64,000 nt of DNA, taken from the NCBI GenBank assembly GCA_035578905.1, contig JAQJVL010000001.1, forward strand, positions 9,155,211-9,219,210, read 5' to 3'. Below are positions 45,913 to 56,724 of this stretch, one piece after another. The notes beneath the pieces are model-generated. The model saw only the letters and a program-made list of their open reading frames with translations. It was not told the DNA's origin and searched no databases. The DNA comes from Stictocephala bisonia. Taxonomy: Eukaryota; Arthropoda; Insecta; Hemiptera; Membracidae. The translations under genes and the position numbers were made by a program. Every line of letters starts with the position of its first letter. The first letter of the stretch is position 1.

Positions 45913-46905
45913 TTACTGTATAACGGTGCCATTCCAGACAGTGTGATATGTAGTGCCCCTTCAATGTCGAACTGCACCTTCGTACAGACTTGTGACAGTA
46001 TTGCCAACGATTAATGAAGGTGCTCGTTAAACGTTATTATATTTGAACAATTGATGATAATATTAAATCAAGTACTATTGTTTTTACTGATTATTATTTC
46101 TTAGTCTTTATTATTAACACTTGATACTTATAATATATTTTTTACTCCAAACGAGATTATAGATTATCCTTTATCCTTTCTTTTTATTTATTAGAAGCTC
46201 TATGGATCATAGTAATTTCCAAGATTAATTTTTTCAACAATTTAATTTATAAAGTTTTTTATAACTATTTATTGAGTAAAATTAAAAAATTGTAACAAAA
46301 TTTAACACTAATAATATTTTTAATTACTCCAAACTACCCTTAAAACCCCACACAAATCTTGTTTTTATTGTTTCAGTCAATAAAAAATGTAGTATGTGAT
46401 TAGATAAATAGGGAATAAAATATACAATATATTATATAACTCAGAGAGAATATATTATACAGTATATTACATTAATATGAGATAATATAACAATGATAAT
46501 ATATATCCAAAATTAATCTGTGTACAAAATTAACAAAATAAAATTGTTAGTAGTTTTTATATAAACTAATCAAATGATAAAATAACAAATATTTGTATTG
46601 TACAACTTAAGTTTAAGTTTATAAAAGTAAGAAATTACCTATGGTAAATTATAAATTATGTACTTAGTTTTTGTTTTTCTACAATTATAACCAACCAAAG
46701 TGTTTTTACTACATTGATTTTTTTAACAATCCCAATATTTACCTGAATGTTGTCAAGACGCTTTACTTTGAGCCTTCGCTGTTCATCGTATGTCATAACG
46801 AAGTGTGCATGAATTATAACAATTTTGTTATGGAAAAACAACAGATCTCTACGTTGCTTAAAGAAATTGGCACATATAAACTTTCCTATGTGTGCAGGGT
46901 GAGTA
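45913..46905 (+). other. ACE 3' UTR, then AT-rich spacer
   Basis: Transcript end is probably near the ATTAAA at 46062 or the AATAAA at 46379. The rest is AT-rich. The 171-codon + frame at 46671-47186 runs into a MITE and is not called. Confidence 0.5.
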
Positions 46906-46914
46906 GGAAGACCC

Positions 46915-47172
46915 AAAGAGAAAAAAGAAACAGGGGCCACTTTCATATGGTTGAAGCGAACGCCTCAGAGGCAGTTATAAATAGATTACAACGAATGTAC
47001 ATCTATCTTTGTACATCTATAGTAATAATTATTACATTTATCCTTGAGGATTTGGGGAGAATAAGGGAGGGACTGACAAGGTGTTGGCCTCGCCATTACA
47101 TGGCAAACTTGAGACATAATTATTCAACACATTTAGTGCACTATAGGATGCGACCTCTGTTTCTTTATTCTA
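46915..47172. mobile_element. MITE family A copy 10
   Basis: Starts AAAGAGAAAAAAGAAACAGG and ends GCGACCTCTGTTTCTTTATT, CT. Internal AACGCCTCAGAGGCAGTTAT and GGGAGGGACTGACAAGG match the family. Confidence 0.87.
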
Positions 47173-47174
47173 TA

Positions 47175-47840
47175 AAGAAACCCTGATAAATGCCATCTCC
47201 GAGTAAGTACACAATTTTGATTTTGTATTAGAACTTTTCTTCAATATATTATACTATTAATGAAACATCCTGGAATATATTTATCAAAGTTAAAACTATT
47301 AAGAACAATGAAATGAAACTTTGCAGTGAGGTATTCGTCATTAATTTAAATATTTTGACATATTTTAATGGTTTTTTGCGAAGCTAACAAATTACTCTCG
47401 TGAGAAGTTTTAAAATTGTTAGTATTTTTATTTTGAACTAAACCATTTTCATAAAATTACCAGTTTTACAAATTTCTATACATATGTACCATAATATTAA
47501 ACTATTCGATACTAAACTCAAACAATACTAACCTTGAAATGTCAATCATAAGAAATGTTGAGGCCTGGAAATGAGAATTCAGTTTTAGCAAATATGACTG
47601 AATATTCTTTCTTCAACCACTAAACAAATGGAAAAATAAAACCTTAGATATAGTTAACTTCTGACTTTTGAAAGTAATGATTTTGTGAAATAATATGAAA
47701 AAACACCTAGATGAACAACCTAATGTGTGATATACCTGCTGGAACTTTACTCAGCTTCTTATGCATTAGTGATTCAATAATTTTTTAAAGATTGGAACAA
47801 TGGAATTTGGCCAGTAATTTTTAGGAGCATTTTTGTCATC
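47175..47840. other. No gene seen
   Basis: AT-rich non-coding sequence. Confidence 0.4.
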
Positions 47841-47845
47841 TCCTG

Positions 47846-48072
47846 TGGGTGGGCGAGTGATTACCGCTGTATATGTATTTGGCGTGGAAGAGACAATAAC
47901 ACTGTACGTGTATGGGCGTGTGGGAGGGTCAATACTACTCTCTTGATTTTGGGTGTGTGGGAGAGTCAATACCACTGTACCTATGTGGGTGGGAGGATGG
48001 GTCAATATCACTGTACCTGTATAGGTATGTGAGAGGGTCAATGCGACTGGACGTGTGTGGGTGGGTGGTTAC
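47846..48072 (+). repeat. Degenerate G-rich minisatellite
   Basis: About six diverged units (CACTGTACGTGTATGGGCGT, GTGGGAGGGTCAATAC) related to the 36-bp family. It ends GGTGGTTACCTTCTTACGAG. Confidence 0.75.
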
Positions 48073-48074
48073 CT

Positions 48075-48870
48075 TCTTACGAGTCAAGTCGTACTTGTAT
48101 AACCATGATTGTACCTTCCTGGAATTTATTAATTCCAAATATATAGAGAGAAAGTCTTCTTGAAGAGGAACAATTTGAGTTCTATATTAGAATATTCAAT
48201 AAAAATAAGCAAACCTTTTTGTTGTAGTGTGTAGTCATAGATACCCTGAATCTAATTTAATATAATTCTTACATAAATGAAGCCTACTTATAGATTAGAT
48301 AGCCTTGATAAAAATGTCATAGTCTCATATTTGCTGGAGACATAAACATAAACGTTCTTGAGGTAAAAGAAATCATCAAATATTAAAAAATGTATTGAGG
48401 AGTCAAAACATGAAATATTTAGTAAATTTGCCAACAATAATAGTTACAAGAATAATAAAATAAGAAAATAATAAGAATAAAATACTATCTGTTGTAGGCG
48501 TAATAATTTTTCTTTCTGACCATGAAGGTCAAATTCTAAAAATAGATCAGACTATTACAATAGCCACAAAAACAAAAATTTAACGTAAATTCTGCTAAAA
48601 AATGTAAACCATGTTCTTAATTTATTCAAAAAAGAAGAATGGTTAAATATATATAGATCTTCTCTTCAAGATAAATGTAACAATTCCAGAATATTCTTAG
48701 TTTATTTTTCAATCAATAATTTTAAAAAGTAACTAAAAAGAAGAAAAATATGCAAAACAATTACAAAAAGAAAAAGAAGAAATAAAAGCTAAATTGCTTT
48801 ATTAGAAACATGGGCAATACAAATAAATCTGAAGACTATTGTCAACCTAGGTCCTAACTCGATTTAAGTA
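48075..48870. other. No gene seen
   Basis: Very AT-rich, with no supported feature. Confidence 0.4.
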
Positions 48871-48879
48871 CTACCATAC

Positions 48880-49035
48880 CTGTGTGGGTGGGGTGGAAGG
48901 TAAGTACCACCGTACGTGTATGGGTGGGTTAATACCAATGTATGTGTAGGTATAAGAGCATAGGGAGTGTAAGGGTTGTGATGCACCACTGTATGTGTAG
49001 GTATAAGAGCATATGGAGTCTAAGGGTTGTGATGC
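48880..49035. repeat. Short G-rich minisatellite remnant and a 61-bp duplication
   Basis: Two or three degenerate G-rich units. A block (ACTGTATGTGTAGGTATAAG, AGCATA(G/T)GGAGT) is then duplicated in tandem around 48935-49035. Confidence 0.6.
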
Positions 49036-49039
49036 GAAG

Positions 49040-49675
49040 AGTCGAATGCATGATATAATGAAAGGATTGTAGAAAAGGATAGTTAGATCATTGCTGTTTC
49101 CAAAAACTCCTCCAGGCTACAGAATGGTTTCTTGACAAGGAAGTCTTGAAGCAATTTCTTCAGTACATTTCCGGTTAGTATTTGAAGGTCTTCTAACAGT
49201 CTATTTCTGAGTTCTTCCAGCTAGGTAATTATTTTACAAAAAAGGTCGTTTGATGTAGGAGTATAGTATACCTTGAGGCATGTCTAGTTTTGTAGTTGTG
49301 AACATTGTTGTGGGTTTAAATGTTGAGTTTGTTGACATGTAGAACTGTTTTGTATACGTAGAGTGCTGATACAGTTATTATGCCCAGGTTTTGAAAAGTT
49401 TCTCTGCAAATATGGGGTTCAAAGAGAGTATGATGTGCGGTTTTTTTGCTGCACGTGTGCTCACAGCCTTGATTCTCATCAGAGCAAAAACAGCAGTCAT
49501 TAGCAAAGCAAAGTAGCTTCAGTCATAACTTAGCAATGAAGAAATACTTGCTGTGGTGAATAACTTTTGAAATACACAAGTAAAAAAAAAAAATATCACC
49601 TACAGTATACAGCAGTTCAGATAAGAACCAGAATTAACATTGTGCAGTAATTTGCTGGATCATCACTAGCATCAT
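49040..49675. other. No gene seen
   Basis: Non-coding spacer. No frame or structure could be supported. Confidence 0.4.
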
Positions 49676-49687
49676 ATACGTACCCAT

Positions 49688-51712
49688 TCAAATACCATCA
49701 TACGTACATGTATAGGTGGGTAGATGGGTCTATACCACCTAACGTGTATGGGTGGGCAGGTAGGTCAATACCATTGCATGTGTATAAATGGGTTGGTGGG
49801 TCAATACAACTGTACGTATATGGTTGGGCGGGTGGGTCAATTCCATTGTATGTGTATAAATAGGTGGCTGGGTCAATAAAACTGTACGTGTATAGGTGGG
49901 TGAGTCAATATAACTGTACGTGTATAGGTGGCTGAGTCAATAGAACTGTACGTGTACAGGTGGGCGGGTGGGTCAATACCATTATTTGTGTATAAATGGG
50001 TGGGTGAGTCAATACAACTGTACATGTATATGTGGGTGAGTCAATACAACTGTACGTGTATATGTGGGTAAGTCAATACAAGTGTACATGTATAGGTGAG
50101 TGAGTCAATACAACTGTACGTGTATAGGTGGGTGAGTCAATACAACTGTACATGTATAGGTGGGTGAGTCAATACAACTGTACATGTATAGGTGACTGAG
50201 TCAATACAACTGAACGTGTATATTTGGGTGAGTCAATACAACTGTACGTGTATAGATGGGTGAGTCAATACAACTGTACGTGTATAGGTGGGTGAGTTAA
50301 TACAACTGTACCTGTATAGGTGGGTGAGTTAATACAACTGTACGTGTATATGTGGGTGAGTCAATACAACTGTACCTGTATAGGTGGGTGAGTCAATACA
50401 ACTGTACGTGTATATATGGGTGAGTCAATACAACTGTACGTGTATAGGTGGGTGAGTCAATACAACTGTACCTGTATAGGTGGGTGAGTTAATACAACTG
50501 TACGTGTATAGGTGTGTGAGTCAATATAACTGTACTTGTATAGATGGGTGAGTCAATACAACTGTACATGTATAGGTGGGTGAGTCAATACAACTGTACG
50601 TGTATAGGTGGGTAAGTCAATACAACTGTACGTGTATAGGTGGGTGAGTCAATACAACTGTACGTGTATAGGTGGGTGAGTCAATACAACTGTACGTGTA
50701 TAGGTGGGTAAGTCAATACAACTGTACTTGTATAGATGGGTGAGTCAATACAACTGTACATGTATAGGTGGGTGAGTCAATACAACTGTACGTGTATAGG
50801 TGGGTGAGTCAATACAACTGTACATGTATAGGTAGGTGAGTCAATACAACTGTACATGTATAGGTAGGTGAGTCAATACAACTGTACATGTATAGGTAGG
50901 TGAGTCAATACAACTGTACATGTATAGGTGGGTAAGTCAATACAACTGTACGTGTATAGGTGGGTGAGTCAATACAACTGTACGTGTATAGGTGGGTGAG
51001 TCAATACAACTATACGTGTATAGGTGGGTAAGTCAATACAACTGTACTTGTATAGGTGAGTGAGTCAATACAAGTGTACATGTATAGGTAGGTGAGTCAA
51101 TACAACTAAACGTGTATATGTGGGTAAGTCAATACAACTGTACATGTATAGGTGAGTGAGTCAATACAACTGTACGTGTATAGGTGGGTGAGTTAATACA
51201 ACTGTACATGTATAGGTGGGTGAGTCAATACAACTGTTCATGTATAGGTGACTGAGTCAATACAACTGAACGTGTATATTTGGGTGAGTCAATACAACTG
51301 TACGTGTATAGGTGGGTGAGTCAATACAACTGTACATGTATAGATGACTGAGTCAATACAACTGAACGTGTATATTTGGGTGAGTCAATACAACTGTACG
51401 TGTATAGGTGGGTGAGTCAATACAACTGTACATGTATAAGTGGGTGAGTCAATACAACTGTACATGTATAGGTGACTGAGTCAATACAACTGAACGTGTA
51501 TATTTGGGTGAGTCAATACAACTGTACGTGTATAGGTGGGTGAGTCAATACAACTGTACATGTATAGGTGGGTGAGTCAATACAACTGTACATGTATAGG
51601 TGACTGAGTCAATACAACTGAACGTGTATATTTGGGTGAGTCAATACAACTGTACGTGTATAGGTGGGTAAGTCAATACAACTGTACGTGTATAGGTGGG
51701 TGAGTAAATTCT
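49688..51712 (+). repeat. 32-bp minisatellite (~60 units), AT-shifted member of the G-rich family
   Basis: The main unit is GGTGGGTGAGTCAATACAAC, TGTACGTGTATA. The left edge (49688-50000) has longer, more G-rich units (TATGGTTGGGCGGGTGGGTC) that resemble the 36-bp family, and the rest is uniform 32-bp. Blocks with the variants GTGACTGAGTC and TGAACGTGTATATTTGGG recur every few units, so there is higher-order order. Confidence 0.94.
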
Positions 51713-51819
51713 ACTATATAACATTAATTTACAAATTATTAATTGACAATCTGTATAAAAATGACGGATAAAAAATTCAAAAGTTCAAAACAATATAACA
51801 TTTATAACTTGTACGTTAT

Positions 51820-52520
51820 TATGGGTGATCTAACGCACGATTTCTGCGTACTAAAGGTTTGTCTCTGGTTTACTCTACTACTGAATATTGTGCTCCCTGT
51901 GGCTCAACACTACATATACGAGAGGTTCATATACAATTAAATAGAGCAATAAGGGCTATCAACGATTTCCTCTTTGCAAACCCTCTACCATGGCTTCCAG
52001 TGATATGCAACATAGTTCATACAGATATAAGATATGTAAACAAGCACTAGGAGAATTCATAAAGATCCTATCTACTCCGGATCTCCCCATTTGCAAGATA
52101 TTCCACAATGTGCAGGTCACTTAAATCTAGAAAACCACCTCTTCGAGTGGCTTCCCACATAATCTCAAACAAATTTTCACCAAAAACCAACTGGGTGTTA
52201 ACTAGGGATATATTTGACAGTCAAAACAAGTTTCTGGTATCAGACCCTATGACTGTCATAGGTGGATTGAACCTTCCTTGTAAGGAATGGACTATGTTTG
52301 GTCACTTTCGCACGGTTGTGGGAAGATGCAACTACTGGAAATATAAGTGGGGAATGGCAAATGATCAGTCATGTGATTGCGGAAATTCAAACTATGGATA
52401 ACATAGTTGCCCATTGCGTTCTTTTCAGGGGGGATTAGCTGATCTTCATTAAATTGGAGAAGCAGGTGTTGAATGGTTACGAAGTGTGGATTTAGCTGAG
52501 TGAAAGGAGATTAATATTTA
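51820..52520 (+). pseudogene. LINE ORF2 C-terminal fragment
   Basis: Frames in order: LVYSTTEYCAPCG (the region after reverse transcriptase), LNRAIRAIND then LPWLPV, SRKPPLRVASH, KTNWVLTRDIFD, then GRCNYWKYKWGM and SCDCGNSN, with shifts and stops between them. The order is that of jockey-type LINE C-terminal domains. The catalytic core is absent. The longest open stretch is 52108-52401. Confidence 0.8.
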
Positions 52521-52633
52521 AACACTAAGACACAAGAACTTTGTATTTTAGTTTTATTTTATTTACATATTATTTAGTTTTATATTCTTCCTCCTTTTAG
52601 TTTGGAAGTTGACTTTGTAAGTCATAAGATATA

Positions 52634-53555
52634 TACAGGATGTACCAAAAGCCTGGGGTCGGCATTATATTTGTTTACCCATTGCAGCTAAAGCAACAAG
52701 TTACACATATATGCGATACAGTACCTAAAAAATCTACTTTTTGAAGCAAATATAAATTTTTTGCAGTGTAATGGGAACGCCCACAAGGAGTCAGAAAAAA
52801 ATCTTCAATTAGAGAAAAGGTTGAAATGTACATTATATTAAAAACCTTTAGAAGTAGAACAGAATGCCACAAACCCGACCTCAAAAGGATCATCCTAGCC
52901 AAAATAGTGATGGTTGAAAGTTACAAACTTGAGCTTGATAAACAATTGATTAATTCTTTGAACCATTATAGATTAAAACAACAACTTGTAAAACATAGAT
53001 ACTTCTCCTAAAATTCTATTTATAAAGCAAATTTCAAATATTAAGGATGGATGTTTTATTATCACGTTTGCAGCATTATGCTCCTTGTAAAGATATTTCT
53101 TTTGATATTCAATTTGACCAATTCTCTCTTTAAGATATTTTTCTAACTCCTCAGGAACCAGGGATGTGATAAAATTTTGAGATTTGCTTAAAAAATATAT
53201 TTGTAGGCACAATATCCATGTTTTACAAGTTATTGCTTTAATATATAATGGTTCAACAAACTAATCAGTTGTTTATCTATCTGAAGGTTGTGAATTCAGA
53301 AGCCGCAATTTTGCCTAGGATGATCCTTTTGAGGTTGGGTTAGTGGCATTGTGTTTTAATATGATGTACATTGCTCTGATTTAAGATTCTCTTCTTACTC
53401 CTCCTGGACCATCCCCAATACGATGCAAAAAAATGATATTTCTTTCAAAAAGTAGATTTTTTAGGTATAGTATATATGTGTAAAGTGTTATTGCTTTACC
53501 TGCAGTGGGTCAACAATAATTATAATGTCATCCCAGATTTTTGGTACATCCTGTA
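52634..53555. mobile_element. Mariner-like MITE with ~370-bp inverted repeats
   Basis: Both ends read TACAGGATGTACCAAAA and are flanked by TA (52632-52633 and 53556-53557). The arms match along most of their length, through CCTAAAAAATCTACTTTTTG, CCTCAAAAGGATCATCCTAG and TTGAACCATTATA. The middle has no transposase. It shares the TACAGGRTG terminus with the element at 45-1222 but otherwise differs. Confidence 0.88.
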
Positions 53556-53559
53556 TAAA

Positions 53560-54715
53560 ACAATAAATACACATCTATAAGAAGTGAAAAGATATAGGGA
53601 AATAGTCATACTTCCTGTAGCAGACGAAACGAGCTTAGAGCGGTTGCCAATACGCAGTGCTAGTTGTCCGCCGTTTCCTGTCTCTCATTCTCATGGCAAT
53701 TTGTAATCTTCTCTTTCTCTATATACTGCCACGCAACAAGCTCGACCTAACCGCGGCCAGGCCAAGACAGCAAAATTAGAAAAAAAGTAGTCTGACTTTT
53801 TAACATGGGCCTTCGGTTCTTACAGATGTGTTTTCATTGATAATAAATAACCATAAAAGAACATATGTAACCAGGAAGAGTTGCTAAAGCTAACGAATAT
53901 CCATAAGTAGGCTCAGCTTATATTTATGTATTTACATACAACTATTCCATTTATTTATATAACTATTTATACAACTATACACTCTCAATAATTTGTTTTT
54001 TACAAATAAGTTAGTTGAAGTTTATACAAACGTGATTACTAAAAGTTTGGAACTGTACTCAATACTCATCCTTATAAAAATTTCCTCTTACTTCCATTAA
54101 AACAGTTTATATCTTTTATAAAAATACAAGTTAGTCAGTTGTAAGTCAATCTATAAAAATGAAAGAAAAATCATGTCGCAACGTTGATTTGAAAGATTTC
54201 TCATACAACACTTACTTCAGTCATCATATGTAGCAGCCACTTTTACTCAAGTGTTTTCAAGAAATGTCCCTCATTAACTTTCCATCTAATAAGAAAACTC
54301 ACTGGATTACAAGTCGCAAATAAAAGTTTTTTGTCAGCGAGTTCAACAAATAATTCAATGAAACAGTTACTTGAAAATATAATCTAATATGATTTATGTA
54401 TGATGTTATTAAAAAATTACCTCAATTATATTTTTAGTTTTTTATAAATTCATGACTCCCTAGTTTTTAGATTTAGCTAGTTTACAAGAATTAGCTAAGT
54501 ACTTACCTACATTAACATGAGATCTTGTTCCAAAGGATGAACTAGATTTGCATATTTAAACATGAATTTAATGTAAATTTGCATTACATCCACGTTCAAA
54601 CATGCTAGTCTGGAAATGAAACCGCAGATCTGACTTAAAGAAATTACAAAATCATTTAATCTTTGGCTGGATGAAAATAATACACATATTTCCTTTATTT
54701 ACTTACTTGTTTGAC
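53560..54715. other. No gene seen
   Basis: AT-rich, with a GC-richer 53610-53780 stretch of unknown nature. Confidence 0.4.
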
Positions 54716-54717
54716 TA

Positions 54718-55263
54718 CAGTAGAGCCTCGTTATCCGACATAGGGATGTTCAAAATACGTTTTAACAACTGTACTTGTCCTAAAAAAGAATATTGTAATT
54801 AAAATTGTCGGAATATAATAAATTATATTACTGTTCTATAATGACAATAACTGTATGTTCTACCAACCAGCGCACTGTTTTGTTGCTTATTGTACTGTAC
54901 TTTACGTTGAGCGAAGACTGTACCGTGTGAGGAGAATACTTTACTTTTGTCAATGTGTTGAATGTCTCAGCGCTTGTCGGGAGGGGGAGTAGTGAACTGA
55001 CTCATTAACTCTTATTAGGTAGTTTCTTGACTGGTCACACATATTAGTATTTAATTAAGTAATCATAAAGGTAATTTTAATAAGGTGTCGTATTAGGATA
55101 TTTCAATTTTGAAGCATTTTTGTACTAAATTCGTTGTTATTGTGATAAAAACTTAAAAGGAGTTATTATTTAAATTGTACTGTAGAGTAAATCCTTAGTA
55201 CAATTCATTTATTTAGAGTTTTTACTAACATTTTTATTATCTGACATCATCACGGACCTACTG
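54718..55263. mobile_element. Pogo/Tigger-like MITE
   Basis: The left end CAGTAGAGCCTCGTTATCCG and the inverted right end CAGTAGGTCCGTGATGATGT share the CAGTAG start. TA is present on both sides (54716-54717 and 55264-55265). CAGTAGARCCTCGNTTATCCG is typical of pogo/Tigger termini. No transposase inside (546 bp). Confidence 0.7.
55233..55238 (-). terminator. Candidate poly-A signal for the nucleoside hydrolase, inside a MITE
   Basis: AATAAA on the - strand, 53 bases after the stop codon and inside the end of the pogo-like MITE. A second AATAAA occurs at 55213-55208. Confidence 0.45.
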
Positions 55264-55290
55264 TATGTAAGTAAAGTCCAGAAACTATTA

Positions 55291-55623
55291 TTACTTAAAA
55301 CTGGACAGACTTTCATACATAACTTTCTTAATCATAGCTGTATCTATATCCATGATTATATCCAAGTTTGCTGGTTTGCCAGTCACATTCAGATAGTCTA
55401 TCATTAGAGCACCATTAGTTTTTTGGCCCCTGTTTTCCACATATCCATAAAGCTTGCGGGAGCTCTTGACTACATCAGTGTTGAGAGCTACCGACACGGC
55501 GTAAGTGTCATAGGGGTGATACTCTTTAAAAGAGGGGTGAAGTTCCTGCTCTTTCCTCTCCAACTGGTTTAAGAATGAAACAACCGAGTTGTTTATCTTG
55601 GCCAAGGAGTTCCATCGCCAATC
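55291..55623 (-). CDS. Nucleoside hydrolase (inosine-uridine type), last exon
   Basis: Hydrolyses the N-glycosidic bond of nucleosides for purine/pyrimidine salvage. The - strand acceptor TTTGTTTTTAG ends at 55624, and the frame opens at once: DWRWNSLAKINN, then YHPYDTYAVSVALN, then SSRKLYGYVENRGQKTNGAL, MIDYLN, NLDIIMDIDTAMIKK, ending SLSSFK and TAA at 55291-55293. The pattern D-x-x-A-V-x-x-x-L, then V-E-x-x-G-x-x-T-x-G, then D is the C-terminal part of the family. The Asp in HPYD is expected to be the calcium ligand. The catalytic N-terminal DxDxxxDD cluster must lie in exons not seen here, further along to the right. A possible poly-A signal (AATAAA at 55238-55233) lies 53 bases past the stop. 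Confidence 0.82.
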   Translation of the reverse strand, partial: DWRWNSLAKINNSVVSFLNQLERKEQELHPSFKEYHPYDTYAVSVALNTDVVKSSRKLYGYVENRGQKTNGALMIDYLNVTGKPANLDIIMDIDTAMIKKVMYESLSSFK

Positions 55624-55689
55624 CTAAAAACAAATTAGAAAGCTCAAATATCAGGTAGTAGAATTTTATTTAAGTTCTTATGCACTAGG

Positions 55690-55862
55690 TATGAAGTGGC
55701 TGTCACTATGGGGCTAAGGTCAATGAGACCATGGCAGTCTTTGCCCTATGCAGCTCTTGTGGTTCAAAAGTCACATCAAGCCGTTGGTCCCCAGGTTAGG
55801 TGTGAGAGAGGGCTTCTTAGCCATAACTTACTAAGGAATTCTTTTTAACTTTTTCAACTTTT
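55690..55862 (+). repeat. SINE family B copy 3 (partial)
   Basis: Carries TCAAAAGTCACATCAAGCCG, TTGGTCCCCAGGTTAGGTGT and GAGAGAGGGCTTCTTAGCC, matching the 3' half of the copies at 12318 and 32285. The 5S-like part is missing or diverged. It lies in the nucleoside hydrolase's presumed last intron. Confidence 0.5.
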
Positions 55863-55869
55863 ATGTATT

Positions 55870-56500
55870 GTGGTGGTTTAATAGATATAATAAATATCAA
55901 CAAATTGAGGGAAATTATCAAATGTATTTAAGATTGGTTGTATAAGAACATTTGAGTTAGTTATGTGACAATTAAGGGGATCGTTTCCCTCCGCGAAAAA
56001 CATCAAAAATATGGGTTTCTATTTCAACGATTTGGTACTTAATAATAATCGTATCATGACACTTGAAGTGTCATTTGAGAGGTGAAGACCTTTCTAGAGG
56101 ACCATGAGTTAGTTTTAGTAAAAAATTTTGTATTTTTTTTAATGGTTAGATATGTGAAACTTTAAATGCTATTCTTGTTGATTTTGCATTAAACAACTCA
56201 ATATATCAACTTATGGTCCACTAGAATGGACCTTTAATAATGATAAAGAGTAACTATAACTCCTTATGATAATAAACACAAACCGCACAGTTGAAATAGA
56301 AAAGCATGTTTTGGTCCACTGATAGTAAAATTGTGTATGGCTGTCTGGGCCTGTCGACTTACCGGTTTGGGAAACGGCCACCTTAAGACAAATTTTGAAA
56401 GAGTTACACATTATTTTAACATATGATGGAAATAATAATGAACATTTCTTTAATTGAATGTCTTGAATTAAAAGACTTCGTAATGGGGTGCCTACAAACT
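55870..56500. other. No gene seen
   Basis: AT-rich. The 66-codon - strand frame at 56211-56411 matches no family. Confidence 0.4.
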
Positions 56501-56509
56501 ATAGTATGT

Positions 56510-56545
56510 TTTGGCAGTGGCGGAACCAGGGGGTGGGGATCAGAG
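56510..56545 (+). mobile_element. Possible hAT-type left terminus
   Basis: GCAGTGGCGGAACCAGGGGG resembles hAT inverted-repeat ends (CAGTGGCG..CCAGG). A complementary-looking end is at about 61200-61217. No 8-bp duplication was seen. Confidence 0.4.
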
Positions 56546-56724
56546 ACAACTCATTATATCTCATGTAACAAATAAAATTGTAAAATAATGACAGACGATT
56601 ATCCTTGTTAAGCTTGTAAAAATATTTCCTTTAAACATGTTAAGATCTACCTAACTAAACTAACCCTACCTACGCTAACATAACTTACAATAACTAGATA
56701 GTTAGGTTATTGTAGGTTGGAGTG

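Noticed and set aside
46671..47186. 171-codon + frame
   Set aside because: Its second half is the family A MITE (46915-47172) and its first half is AT-rich with no similarity, so it is an accidental frame.
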